From assembly GCF_004765605.1 (NCBI RefSeq), contig NZ_SRLC01000001.1, forward strand, positions 2,418,001 through 2,482,000: 64,000 nt of DNA. The letters are read 5' to 3'. The translations under genes were made by a program, and so were the position numbers. Below, piece by piece: positions 17,005-25,567 of this stretch (its first letter is position 1; the number at the start of each line of letters is the position of its first letter). Under the pieces are notes generated by a model, which was not told the origin of the DNA, did no database searches, and saw only the letters and a program-made list of their open reading frames with translations. The stretch comes from Hymenobacter aquaticus (GTDB taxonomy: Bacteria > Bacteroidota > Bacteroidia > Cytophagales > Hymenobacteraceae).

Positions 17005-19239
17005 TTAATTTCCTAATTCCAGCTGGTTCTTGACCAACCGATAGTAAAAGCCGCGCAGGCTCGTTAGTTCCTCGTGGGTACCAATTTCGGCAATCCGCCC
17101 CTTATCCAGCACCACGATCTGGTCGGCGTTGCGCACCGTGCTGAGGCGATGCGCCACCACGACCACCGTACGCCCCTCGAAAAACTGATTCAGATTGTGC
17201 ATGATAACACTTTCGTTATCGGCGTCGAGGGCATTGGTGGCTTCGTCAAAGAACAGGTAGGTGGGATTTTTATAAATAGCCCGGGCAATGAGCATGCGCT
17301 GCCGCTGCCCCTGGCTCATGCCGTTGCCCTCCATTCCTATCTTGGTGTTGTAGCCCAGCGGCAGCCCTTCAATGAAGCTTTCAATATTCGCCATGCGCAC
17401 GGCATACTGCAGGCGGTCATAGTCGATGTGCTCTTCCCCTACCGCCACGTTGCGCGCTATGGTATCCGAGAAGATAAAGCCTTCCTGCATCACGACGCCA
17501 CACTGGCTGCGCCATAATTTGTGGCTTAGATTGGCAAGCTTGGTTTCGCCGAAGTAGACGTCGCCACTGACGGGCGCGTAGAATTTTAACAGGAGCTTTA
17601 GCAGCGTGGTTTTGCCACTGCCGCTGGCTCCTACCACCGCCGTTACTTTGCCGGCCGGAATATGCAGCGTGAGGTTTTGCAGCACGGGTTGCCCATCCGC
17701 GCCGGGGTACGTGAAATCCACGTTTTGCAGGCTCAGGCCCTTATCGGTGGGCAACCGCGTGACGCGCGGCTTGCCCACCGGCTCCTCATCCTCCAGTTCG
17801 TGAATGTCATTCAGCCGCTCCAGACTGATCTGGGCGGCCTGCGCGGTCTGAATAAAGCTTACCAGTTGCTCAGCCGGACTGTTCAACTGCCCGATTATAT
17901 ATTGAATAGCCAACATGGCGCCCAGCGTTATTTCGCCATGAATAACGGCGCGGGCCGCAAAGAAGGTAATAAATATGTTTTTACCTTCATTAATTAAAAA
18001 AGCCCCGGTCTGCTGATATTGATTCAGGGCTAAAACCTTGATATTTAATTTAAACAACCGGGCCTGTATTCTTTCCCAGCCCCAGCGCTGAGCCGTTTCC
18101 GAATTGGAAAGCTTAATTTCCTGCATACCCTGAATGAGCTGCACCAGGGAGCTTTGGTTTTGAGCCGAAACCTCGAAGCGCTTGAAATCTATCGAACGGC
18201 GCTTACGCAGAAACAAGGCAATCCATAATCCATATAAGATAGTACCTCCCAGAAATATTAAAAATATCGTTACGTTATACATCGACAACACGATGCCGAA
18301 AATCAAAAGATTAAATAACGACAGCAGGGTTGCCAGCGAAGAGTTGGTAAGAAAAGATTCTATTCGGTGCTGGTCTTCGATGCGCTGCATCAGGTCGCCG
18401 AACAGCTTTACGTCAAAGAAAGACAGCGGCAGCCGCATGAGCTTACTGAGGAAATCGGATAGAATGGTAATATTTACCCGGGAGCTGATGTGCAGCAAAA
18501 TCCAGCTACGAATAAAATCCACGGAAACCCGCCCGGCCGCCAACATCAGCTGAGCACCCAGGATCAGGTACACGAAGTTCAGATTCTGGGTATTGATTCC
18601 AGTATCTACTATCGACTGCGTTAGGAAAGGCAGAATTAGCTGCAGCAAGCTCCCTATCACCAGGCCCAGCACCAGCTGTATCAGCAGGCGATGATACTTA
18701 CGGGATAGTATGTAGCCGAACAGCTTTTCAAAACCTATTGAACGCTGCTTTTCTCCGGGTTCATCATAAAAATTCGGAGTTGTTTCGAGCAGCAGCGCAA
18801 TGCCGGCATTCGGGTCGCCGCTCAGCCACTCCCGGTTAAATTCCTCCCGGGAATACGTCAGCAAACCATGCCCCGGATCAGCAACATGCACCGTGTAGTC
18901 CTCCGCTTGTTTTGCGGCAGAACGATTCCAAAAGCCAGGCGTTTTTTTTGTAATTTTATATACGACGACAAAGTGGTTTTGCCTCCAGTGCACGATGCAG
19001 GGAAGCGGTACTTCCTCCGCCAGCTTGTCAAAAGTCAGCTTTGCCCCCAGCGTTTGAAATCCAATTGACTCAGCCGCTTCGCTTAATCCCAGTAATGATA
19101 CCCCCTCCCGGCTTATCCGGCTCCTTTCACGCAGATTCTGCAGGCTATAGGTTTGACCGTAATGCTTAGCAACCATGCGGATGCAGGTCGGCCCGCAATC
19201 CATCATATCCAGTTGCTTGTAGAAATGAAAAGAACCCAT
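17005..19239 (-). CDS. Peptidase-containing ABC transporter (C39, double-glycine leader exporter)
   Basis: A 744-residue protein with an N-terminal C39 peptidase: C15 in MMDCGPTC, H89 in QNHFVVV and D121 in ADPGHG form a complete triad. A six-helix membrane domain follows (about 165-450). The ATPase has Walker A GASGSGKTT near 537-545, signature MSQGQRQR near 640, and Walker B LFFDEATNALD. It should cut all three precursors after KGG and export the cores. Part of the membrane domain is visibly more AT-rich than the rest, suggesting mosaic origin. It is transcribed toward the HlyD gene and convergent with the biosynthetic operon. Confidence 0.96.
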   Translation of the reverse strand: MGSFHFYKQLDMMDCGPTCIRMVAKHYGQTYSLQNLRERSRISREGVSLLGLSEAAESIGFQTLGAKLTFDKLAEEVPLPCIVHWRQNHFVVVYKITKKTPGFWNRSAAKQAEDYTVHVADPGHGLLTYSREEFNREWLSGDPNAGIALLLETTPNFYDEPGEKQRSIGFEKLFGYILSRKYHRLLIQLVLGLVIGSLLQLILPFLTQSIVDTGINTQNLNFVYLILGAQLMLAAGRVSVDFIRSWILLHISSRVNITILSDFLSKLMRLPLSFFDVKLFGDLMQRIEDQHRIESFLTNSSLATLLSLFNLLIFGIVLSMYNVTIFLIFLGGTILYGLWIALFLRKRRSIDFKRFEVSAQNQSSLVQLIQGMQEIKLSNSETAQRWGWERIQARLFKLNIKVLALNQYQQTGAFLINEGKNIFITFFAARAVIHGEITLGAMLAIQYIIGQLNSPAEQLVSFIQTAQAAQISLERLNDIHELEDEEPVGKPRVTRLPTDKGLSLQNVDFTYPGADGQPVLQNLTLHIPAGKVTAVVGASGSGKTTLLKLLLKFYAPVSGDVYFGETKLANLSHKLWRSQCGVVMQEGFIFSDTIARNVAVGEEHIDYDRLQYAVRMANIESFIEGLPLGYNTKIGMEGNGMSQGQRQRMLIARAIYKNPTYLFFDEATNALDADNESVIMHNLNQFFEGRTVVVVAHRLSTVRNADQIVVLDKGRIAEIGTHEELTSLRGFYYRLVKNQLELGN

Positions 19240-19668
19240 TTTATACTGAAAAATAAAAAGCTATAGGCAGATCAACAACCGTATAAATCACTGTTCACTA
19301 TCATTTATATTCCGATATAACCTGTTATTTCACGGCTACCGTAAATAAAGAACAGTGAAAATTTTAGTAAGAATAGTTAACAAATCAAGTTGATAGAGAA
19401 AAGAGGAATAATCACGCAAAAAAGAGGAGCAGGTGGTATGCCTGGTCGTTAGAAGTAACCGGGGCAAGTTAGCAGTTAACAACGGCCTCTGCAATGCATT
19501 GGCACTATAGGTCCGCCCTGCCCCCTGCGCCACTCCAAGCAAACCTCGCCTTACCCCTCCTGCTCAGATTCACTTATCCATCACGCAATAAACCCGTTAC
19601 GCAGGCTAGCCCTGTCATTACCGCTGAGCCTGACGTGCTATATTACTCAATTAGCCGCAGATAAAGCG
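19240..19668. other. AT-rich region upstream of the exporter
   Basis: The first 200 bp upstream of the exporter start are AT-rich. On the minus strand, TTG-N17-TATTTTTC lies close before the ATG and is a weak promoter candidate. The remainder holds only short open frames with no recognisable domain. No gene is called. Confidence 0.45.
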
Positions 19669-19797
19669 TTACACGCTCTCCTGAGGTAGTCTGGCTAATT
19701 CGAAGCAGCCGGGTGAGTAGTAGCCGAGGGCGGAGCGGCGGCGCTCGTTGTTGATGCTGTTGTAGGCAAAGTAGTGGCTGTATACAGAGCGGTATAC
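19669..19797 (-). pseudogene. IS3-family transposase C-terminal remnant
   Basis: Reading on the minus strand, about 43 codons before the stop encode FAYNSINNERRRSALGYYSP followed by CFEL. This matches the C-terminal end of IS3-type OrfB integrases (YN..R.HSALGY.SP..FE). The rest of the transposase is missing, and no left or right inverted repeat was found. It marks an old insertion between the exporter and the tRNA-Ser pair. Confidence 0.7.
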
Positions 19798-19851
19798 AAA
19801 ACCAGGATTGCCTCCGTTGCCTGCAAACCGCGTTTGTACCGGTGCCAGGGC

Positions 19852-19887
19852 AAAAAAGAAGCCCCGTTCCTGGGTAGAAACGGGGCT
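19852..19887 (-). terminator. Terminator of the tRNA-Ser operon
   Basis: On the minus strand a 9-bp stem (19887-19879 with 19868-19860) is followed by a run rich in T. It lies 16 bp beyond the end of the last tRNA. Confidence 0.8.
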
Positions 19888-19902
19888 GCAAATACTCAAA
19901 TG

Positions 19903-19987
19903 CAGAGGAGGAGGGATTCGAACCCCCGGACCTTTAACAGTCAACGGTTTTCAAGACCGCCGCAATCGACCACTCTGCCACTCCTCT
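19903..19987 (-). tRNA. tRNA-Ser (anticodon TGA)
   Basis: A type II tRNA with a long variable arm. The 7-bp acceptor stem AGAGGAG/CTCCTCT is perfect, the discriminator base is G, and the anticodon loop reads CTTGAAA, giving TGA (UGA), which decodes UCN Ser codons. The T-arm holds GGTTCGAATCC. The CCA end is not encoded. Confidence 0.95.
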
Positions 19988-20035
19988 AAAAGCATTCAAC
20001 AGCCTGGTGGGGCTGTTAAATGAGTACTAAAAACG

Positions 20036-20122
20036 CAGAGAGGGGGGGATTCGAACCCCCGATACCCTTGCAGGTATAACGGATTTCGAATCCGTCGCAT
20101 TCGACCACTCTGCCACCTCTCT
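20036..20122 (-). tRNA. tRNA-Ser (anticodon CGA)
   Basis: A type II tRNA with a long variable arm, acceptor stem AGAGAGG/CCTCTCT, discriminator G, and anticodon loop TTCGAAA giving CGA, which decodes UCG. It lies 48 bp upstream of the other tRNA-Ser and is clearly a paralogue of it. Both are transcribed from the promoter at 20152-20181. Confidence 0.95.
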
Positions 20123-20151
20123 GTAGGTAATAATAGAATGGTTTGGGACGA

Positions 20152-20181
20152 CAAAAGTAGCAGTCATTTTTTAGCTTACAA
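20152..20181 (-). promoter_or_regulatory. Promoter of the tRNA-Ser pair
   Basis: On the minus strand TTG (20181-20179), 19 nt and TACTTTTG (20159-20152) match the Bacteroidota consensus exactly at the -7 box. The first tRNA begins 29 nt downstream. Confidence 0.75.
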
Positions 20182-20281
20182 TACCCGGGGCGCATTTTTT
20201 CCGCATTTTTTCCGGACCAAAACCCGCCTGCCTACCGCCTGAGCCAGCCTTTTGGCGCCTTACCAATTCGTACTGAACGCC

Positions 20282-21223
20282 TTACCGGCTTTTCAGCCGC
20301 CCCGTCACAGCGTCGATGCTGACGTTTACCTCGAAGCCCAGAATCAGCGTCATGCACACGAAGTCGAGCCACACCATGAAGCCCACGAGCGTGCCGATGG
20401 AGCCGTAGAAGTGGTTGTAGCTGTCGAAAATCTTGACGTAGAGAATAAACAGGAACGACACCAGGAAAATTAACAGGGTGGCGACGATGGCTCCGGCCGA
20501 GAGAAACGGCCACTTGTCGTGAATGGGCGGCACGTAGTAATACACCAGGCAGGTAGTGAGCAGGAAAAGGCCGACCACGGAGCCGTATTTCAGGATGGAA
20601 ATCAGCTGGCTGGTAAACTGCTCGGGCACGATTTCGTGGAACACCAGCGCGTCGATGATGTAGGTGCCGAAGAAGATACCGGCAATGGCCAGCAGCAGCA
20701 CCGACGACAGCACTACCGTGAGCAGCGTGGCAATGACGCGCTTGCGCAGGTAAGTGCGGCGCTTGAACGACGGGTACTTCTTCTCGAAGGCGTCGAGCAG
20801 GGCCATGATGCCGTTGGAGCTGAGCACCAGGGCAGCGGCAAAACCGAAGGAAAGCAGGCCCCCGTGCGGAATGTTCACGATGTCTTCGATGGTGCCCGAC
20901 ACGGCCACGTACATTTCCCGGGGTATCAAATCACCCAGAAACTGCAGGATGTCCACGTTCAGGTTGGGCACCGGAATGTAGGGAATCAGCGTGAACAGGA
21001 AGATGATGGTCGGGAACAGGGCTACCGTGAGGTTGAAGGCCATGTAGCTGGCCCGCTTGCTGATGCTGTCGAGCTTGAGCTCCTGAATCATGCGGTCCAC
21101 CACGTCGTAGACCGAGGCGCGGCCGTGGGCGATGCGCAACTGCTTGAGCCACACGATAAACTTGCGGTAGGAACGCCGGCGGCGCACGTCGGGCAGGTGG
21201 TAGCGGCGAACGGGCAGGCGCAT
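20282..21223 (-). CDS. YihY/virulence factor BrkB family membrane protein
   Basis: A 313-residue inner-membrane protein. A basic N-terminal tail precedes six or so hydrophobic helices, for example ALFPTIIFLFTLIPYIPV (the family's first conserved segment) and LLSFGFAAALVLSSNGIMALLDAF. The family was once called ribonuclease BN, but it is not an RNase and its transport role remains unclear. It stands between tRNA-Ser and the thioesterase gene, and the ATG is the natural start. Confidence 0.9.
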   Translation of the reverse strand: MRLPVRRYHLPDVRRRRSYRKFIVWLKQLRIAHGRASVYDVVDRMIQELKLDSISKRASYMAFNLTVALFPTIIFLFTLIPYIPVPNLNVDILQFLGDLIPREMYVAVSGTIEDIVNIPHGGLLSFGFAAALVLSSNGIMALLDAFEKKYPSFKRRTYLRKRVIATLLTVVLSSVLLLAIAGIFFGTYIIDALVFHEIVPEQFTSQLISILKYGSVVGLFLLTTCLVYYYVPPIHDKWPFLSAGAIVATLLIFLVSFLFILYVKIFDSYNHFYGSIGTLVGFMVWLDFVCMTLILGFEVNVSIDAVTGRLKSR

Positions 21224-21308
21224 TTTTTAATTAGTAATTAAGAATTAGCAATTAAGAATGTGGCTCCTGGCTTTTCTGTACCAAGTAAAATGGGCAATGC
21301 CACCTGCC

Positions 21309-21824
21309 CTACTCAGTAGGTTTGGCAGGTTTGCTGGGAATGAAAGCGGCGGCGGCCGGGGCTTCGGCGGGCAGCTTCTGGGCCGCCGGCGTAATGGGAC
21401 CGGTCAGCTCGTCTTCCGAAAAGTATGGGGCCAGCTTGTGCTGGATTTCCGCCGGAATCGGGACGGGACGGCCAGTGCTGGTGCTCACAAATACCATCAA
21501 CGTATGGCCTTCGGTGAGCAGTTCCCGGGCCTCGTTGTAGATTTCGTACTCGAACAGCACCCGGGAGCCTTCGGCGGGCTGCTTGAGCAGCAGGCGCACC
21601 GTGAGCAAATCGTCGTAGCGGGCCGGGCGCCGGAACCGGGTGCGGATCTCCCCCACCGGCATGCCCACGCCGTCGGCCTCCAGATCCTTGTAGCGGATGC
21701 CCAGCTGCCGGAACGCCTCGGTGCGGGCCACTTCGAAATAGGCCGCGTAGTTGCCGTGGTAGACGTAGCCCATCTGGTCGGTTTCGGCGTAGCGCACGCG
21801 GATTTGGGTGTCGGAAGTATACAT
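21309..21824 (-). CDS. Acyl-CoA thioesterase, 4HBT hotdog family (YbgC-like)
   Basis: A 171-residue hotdog-fold protein. The signature RVRYAETDQMGYVYHGNYAA carries the catalytic Asp of 4-hydroxybenzoyl-CoA thioesterases, and YFEVARTEAFRQLGI follows. The last 30 residues form an Ala/Pro-rich tail absent from typical 135-residue members. It would hydrolyse acyl-CoA thioesters in the cytoplasm. Its upstream region carries the AATGTGCTGATGTG inverted repeats and separates it from mltG. Confidence 0.9.
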   Translation of the reverse strand: MYTSDTQIRVRYAETDQMGYVYHGNYAAYFEVARTEAFRQLGIRYKDLEADGVGMPVGEIRTRFRRPARYDDLLTVRLLLKQPAEGSRVLFEYEIYNEARELLTEGHTLMVFVSTSTGRPVPIPAEIQHKLAPYFSEDELTGPITPAAQKLPAEAPAAAAFIPSKPAKPTE

Positions 21825-21848
21825 CTTTGTTAATGTGCGAATGTGAGG

Positions 21849-21970
21849 AATGTGCTGATGTGCTAATGATTAACGTGAGCAATGTGGGTAGGTACGAAAG
21901 CTGGCACAATAACTCAGAACTCGTCATTGTGCCTTCTCACTCTATTCCACATTTAGCACATCAGCACATT
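21849..21970. repeat. 18-bp inverted repeat pair of the AATGTGCTGATGTGCTAA type
   Basis: The 18-nt word at 21849-21866 recurs exactly as its reverse complement at 21953-21970, 86 nt away. Both copies are embedded in further AATGTG-rich sequence. The pair lies between the thioesterase and mltG genes. A related pair is at 25289-25567. Confidence 0.8.
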
Positions 21971-21984
21971 AATAATTAGCACAT

Positions 21985-23058
21985 TTATTTCATAATTCCG
22001 GCCCGGCTCAGGGCGGCCTGGTAGCGGCGGGCATTTACGAGGTGGCCGGCCTCGTTGGTGGCAAAGGCGTGGTAGCCGCTGAAGTCTTCCTTGGCGCAGA
22101 AATACAGGTAGTCGTGCTCCTCGGGGTTCAACACCGCGTCGATGCTGGCAATGCTGGGCAGGTTGATGGGGCCGGGCGGCAGGCCGGCGTATTTGTACGT
22201 GTTGTAGGGCGAATCTTTCTGCAGGTGCACGTTCAGCACGCGCTTGATGGTGAAGTCCTGGTTGGCGTAGACTACGGTGGGGTCGGCCTGCAGCTTCATG
22301 TTGCGCTTGAGGCGGTTGAGGTACACGCCCGCCACCCGGGGCCGCTCGTCGGCGTGCTGCTGCTGCTCGGCTTCCACGATGCTGGCCAGGGTACTGACCT
22401 GCTCGCGGGTGAGGCCCAGCTTTTTGCGCTTGGCGTCGCGGGCGGGCGTCCAGAACTTCTCGTACTCCTTTTTCATGCGCTGCATGAGGTTGTCGGCCGA
22501 GGAGTTCCAGTACAGCTCGTAGGTGTTCGGGATAAACATGCCGATGATACTGGTCGTGTCGAAGCCCAGGCTTTTGGTGTAGGCTGGGCTGCTCAGGAGC
22601 GAGTCGAACTGGTGGGGCCGGGCCTCAATGGCGGTGCTCAGCTTCTGGGCCAGCTCGTCGCGCAGGCGGATGTTCTGGAAGGTGAGCTTGAGCGGCGACT
22701 GGCGGCCGGCCCGCAAATCGGAAATCAGCTGGCGGTTGGTGTAGCCGTCCTTTAGCTCGTAGCGGCCGGGCTTCACCAGCTTGTCATACTTCATGAGCCG
22801 GGCCACGAAGTGCAAGGACAACTTATCGACGATAACGCCGGTCTTGTCGATGGAGTCGAGCACGGCCTTGCTGGTCTGGCCGCGGCGCACCAGCACGTAG
22901 GTCGGCTGGCCCTTGGTTTCCACGTTGGGCGTGAAGAAAACCTGGTAGAAGTAGTAGAAAAACGTAATAAAGATGATGCCCAGCACCCCCACCGTGTAGG
23001 CGAAGCGGTTCCGACGGCGAAGAGCGTTGGCTCGGTAATCAATGCGGGGTTTGGTCAT
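21985..23058 (-). CDS. mltG: Endolytic murein transglycosylase MltG
   Basis: A 357-residue protein from ATG 23058. One N-terminal membrane helix (FAYTVGVLGIIFITFFYYFY) is followed by a LysM-like region and the YceG domain. The expected catalytic Glu lies in LASIVEAEQ, and AGVYLNRLKRNMKLQADPTV is the conserved block that follows. LPPGPINLPS is also diagnostic. MltG cuts nascent peptidoglycan glycan strands in the periplasm and sets chain length. Length and motifs match the family. Confidence 0.94.
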   Translation of the reverse strand: MTKPRIDYRANALRRRNRFAYTVGVLGIIFITFFYYFYQVFFTPNVETKGQPTYVLVRRGQTSKAVLDSIDKTGVIVDKLSLHFVARLMKYDKLVKPGRYELKDGYTNRQLISDLRAGRQSPLKLTFQNIRLRDELAQKLSTAIEARPHQFDSLLSSPAYTKSLGFDTTSIIGMFIPNTYELYWNSSADNLMQRMKKEYEKFWTPARDAKRKKLGLTREQVSTLASIVEAEQQQHADERPRVAGVYLNRLKRNMKLQADPTVVYANQDFTIKRVLNVHLQKDSPYNTYKYAGLPPGPINLPSIASIDAVLNPEEHDYLYFCAKEDFSGYHAFATNEAGHLVNARRYQAALSRAGIMK

Positions 23059-23461
23059 TGCAAACAAAAAGCGGGGTCAGGGCCTGAAAACATGGGGTTT
23101 TCCTCAGTCGGCCCACGCGAAACGGCGGGCGCTGAGTTTACCGGCGTCAAAAGTACGCCTTATCTGCTGTTCTGCCAGCCTCCCGGCCGCCCGGGGCGGG
23201 CCACGAATCCCGGCAGCTGGCTCCGGGCCCGGCAGGACCTTTTTCGGGTTCTGGCGGGCCGGCTTAACCTAATGGTAACATTGGGGCAAGGCGCACAAAA
23301 TTTGGGCGTTGCGGCAACATTCTCCTAGTTTTAACTCGTACGCAGGACGTTCGTTCTTCGGGAGCCTGGTGCTTTGCGTACCTTCGCTCAACTTCTGGCG
23401 TCGCGCCCAGGCCCTGATTCTGCTTTTCCACTTCATCTCTCACTTTTTCCATTCGACTATC
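23059..23461. other. Intergenic region upstream of divergent mltG and the T9SS cargo
   Basis: About 400 bp of mixed composition. The T9SS cargo frame stays open to a TTG at 23309, so part of this stretch could be coding if that start were used. No RNA gene, repeat or clear promoter was recognised. Confidence 0.4.
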
Positions 23462-24448
23462 GTGGCACTCTTTACTCCTTCTATTGCCCGCCTGCGCAGC
23501 CTGCCAGTGGCCGCGCTGCTGCTGGGTTTCTCCTTCGCGGCCCAGGCCCAGACGCCGGTCGGCATTGCGGGCGGCAACGCCATTTACCGCCAAAACTTTG
23601 ATGGCATGACCGCCACAGGAACTGCTTATCCTGATGGCTGGAACGGTGTTCGTTTCTCAGGGACCGGCACTGCCCCCGTTGCCCTGCTGGTTTCGGATGG
23701 CAGCGGCACTGGCTTGTCTGGAGCGCCTTATAATGTAGGCACGACCGGTGCCGCTGACCGTGCGCTGGGCAGCGTCGCCTCTGGGGGCACGGTACCCGCT
23801 ATTGGTGCTGCTTTTATTAATGCCACCGGCGCTACGGTTACCCGCGTTAATATGGCCTTTTATGGGGAGCAGTGGCGCTCAGGTTCAGCCCTGGACCAGA
23901 ACGAAGTGCTGGCTTTCGAATATAGCTTTGATGCTACTAGCCTCACCACGGGTACTTGGACTGCTGTTCCCGCGCTCAATGTGACCGAGGTTGCTAATGC
24001 CAACGTTACGAACGGCGCTCTGAACGGCAACGACACGGCCAATCGGGTGGCTGTTTCCGGCTCGATAAACTCCCTGAACTGGCCATTTGGCGCTACGATG
24101 TGGATTCGTTGGAAAGACAACAACGATACTGGTAACGATGCAATGCTGGCCGTGGATGACTTTGCCCTCTCGACCGGTACCACCACGCTGGCTACCCAGA
24201 ACAAGGCCCTGCAAGGTTCGCTGAGCGTGTTTCCGAACCCGGCCACCAACCGCCTGACCCTGCGTACGGGCAAGGAAGGCGTAGGCGCGGCCGTGGCCAT
24301 CTACAACGCCCTGGGTCAGCGCGTGCAGCAGACCGTCGCCAGCCAGGAAGAAGTTACCCTCGACGTATCGGCGCTGCGCGCCGGCGTCTACACGGTGCGC
24401 TTCACCACGGCCGAAGGCATTGCCACCCGCTCTTTCGTGAAGCAGTAG
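23462..24448 (+). CDS. Secreted protein with T9SS type A sorting domain
   Basis: GTG 23462 is preferred because it starts a good signal peptide (SIARLRSLPVAALLLGFSFA, cut after AQA). An in-frame TTG at 23309 would add 51 residues. The 328-residue product has a central beta-rich region I cannot assign beyond a lectin or cleaved-adhesin-like look (GGNAIYRQNFDGMTATGTAY). The C-terminal 75 residues are a T9SS sorting domain: LSVFPNPATNRLTL, AIYNALGQRV, LRAGVYTVRF and TRSFVKQ. It is exported through the outer membrane and probably anchored at the surface. A terminator follows. Confidence 0.88.
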   Translation: MALFTPSIARLRSLPVAALLLGFSFAAQAQTPVGIAGGNAIYRQNFDGMTATGTAYPDGWNGVRFSGTGTAPVALLVSDGSGTGLSGAPYNVGTTGAADRALGSVASGGTVPAIGAAFINATGATVTRVNMAFYGEQWRSGSALDQNEVLAFEYSFDATSLTTGTWTAVPALNVTEVANANVTNGALNGNDTANRVAVSGSINSLNWPFGATMWIRWKDNNDTGNDAMLAVDDFALSTGTTTLATQNKALQGSLSVFPNPATNRLTLRTGKEGVGAAVAIYNALGQRVQQTVASQEEVTLDVSALRAGVYTVRFTTAEGIATRSFVKQ

Positions 24449-24464
24449 TCTTTTCTACCTATCT

Positions 24465-24502
24465 AAAAAAAAGCTCCGGCCGCTCTGGCCGGGGCTTTTT
24501 TT
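24465..24502 (+). terminator. Terminator of the T9SS cargo gene
   Basis: An A-rich left arm with GCTCCGGCC pairs with GGCCGGGGC and a T7 right arm around a 5-nt loop. The stem has one wobble. Confidence 0.88.
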
Positions 24503-24640
24503 ATGCGGCTAGGGGCCGGGAATGGTAACCCTACAGACAAAATGTGCGAATGTGTGGTAGTTGTGTACCGCAGCTACTACCTTGTCGGTGCCCGCCGCTC
24601 GTGGGCGCTGTGCCTTTGTTTCACTCCTCATTCCCTCCCT

Positions 24641-25273
24641 ATGCCCGCTACGCTGCTTCGTATTCACCCCGATAATCCTCCCCAGAACCGTATTCAGCAA
24701 GTGGTGGACGTGCTCCGCAAAGGTGGCCTTATCATTTACCCCACCGATACCGTCTACGGCATTGGCTGCGACATTCACAATGCCAAGGCGGTTGACAAGC
24801 TCTGCCGCATCAAGGGCCTGAACCCGGATAAGGCCAACCTCAGCTTTATCTGCTCCGACCTCTCCCACATTGCCGACTACGCTCACGGCATCACGACGCC
24901 CACGTACAAGGTCATCAAAAAAGCCTTGCCCGGCCCGTTCACGTTTATTTTCGAAGCCAGTGCCAAAGCCCCGCGCCAGGGCGGCAACAAGCGCAAAACC
25001 GTCGGCATCCGGGTCCCCGACAGCACCATCATCATTCAGCTGGTGAAAGAACTGGGCAACCCTATCTTCAGCACCTCCGTGCGTGAAGACGAAAATACGC
25101 TCGACGAATACGTCACCGACCCCGACCTGATTTTCGAAAAGTACCGCCTGCTGGTCGATCTGGTCATTGATGGCGGCTTCGGCGGCAACGTCCCCAGCAC
25201 CATCGTCGACTGCACCAACGACGACTTCGAGCTAGTGCGCCAGGGCGCCGGCGACATTGAGCAGTATCTTTGA
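24641..25273 (+). CDS. L-threonylcarbamoyladenylate synthase (Sua5/YciO/YrdC family)
   Basis: A 210-residue protein from ATG 24641; an upstream in-frame extension from 24503 lacks family sequence. The YrdC-like fold is shown by GGLIIYPTDTVYGIGCD, the tRNA-binding basic patch CRIKGLNPDKANLSFIC, and PGPFTFIFEA. The enzyme makes threonylcarbamoyl-AMP from Thr, bicarbonate and ATP for the t6A modification of tRNAs reading ANN codons. It lacks the extra Sua5 C-terminal domain and is more like YciO in length. It converges on the acyltransferase at 25565. Confidence 0.9.
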   Translation: MPATLLRIHPDNPPQNRIQQVVDVLRKGGLIIYPTDTVYGIGCDIHNAKAVDKLCRIKGLNPDKANLSFICSDLSHIADYAHGITTPTYKVIKKALPGPFTFIFEASAKAPRQGGNKRKTVGIRVPDSTIIIQLVKELGNPIFSTSVREDENTLDEYVTDPDLIFEKYRLLVDLVIDGGFGGNVPSTIVDCTNDDFELVRQGAGDIEQYL

Positions 25274-25288
25274 TAATGTGCTAATGAT

Positions 25289-25567
25289 TAATGTGCTCAG
25301 GTGCTAATGTGAAAGACGTGTCTCTGCGAGGACGCCGAACCTTCCGCGCCTTAAACAGCGCCAATCCGGCCGCTGAAATGCGCTGAGCCTTCTAAAGTAA
25401 AAAGCCCTTTCCCGTGTACAACGAGAAAGGGCTTTCTGCTAAAAGGACGGTCGTCACGAGCAGAGGATGGGTTGACGCCACTTGAGGCGCGGAATGGCTT
25501 ACTCCTCGCCATCATTTCCCACATTAAGAATCAGCACATTCAGCCACATTAGCACCTGAGCACATTA
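25289..25567. repeat. 23-bp perfect inverted repeat pair flanking an intergenic segment
   Basis: The 23-nt sequence at 25289-25311 occurs as an exact reverse complement at 25545-25567. Its core GTGCTCAGGTGCTAATGTG is of the same type as the repeats near 21.9 kb. The 233-bp interior is noncoding and carries a bidirectional terminator. The right copy overlaps the 3' end of the acyltransferase gene. Confidence 0.85.
25401..25435. terminator. Bidirectional terminator between convergent genes
   Basis: An 11-bp perfect stem (AAAGCCCTTTC with GAAAGGGCTTT) lies between the synthase at 24641 and the acyltransferase at 25565. Confidence 0.85.

Noticed and set aside
19336..19542. 68-codon open frame near the exporter
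   Set aside because: No leader, signal or family features; AT-rich gap sequence.
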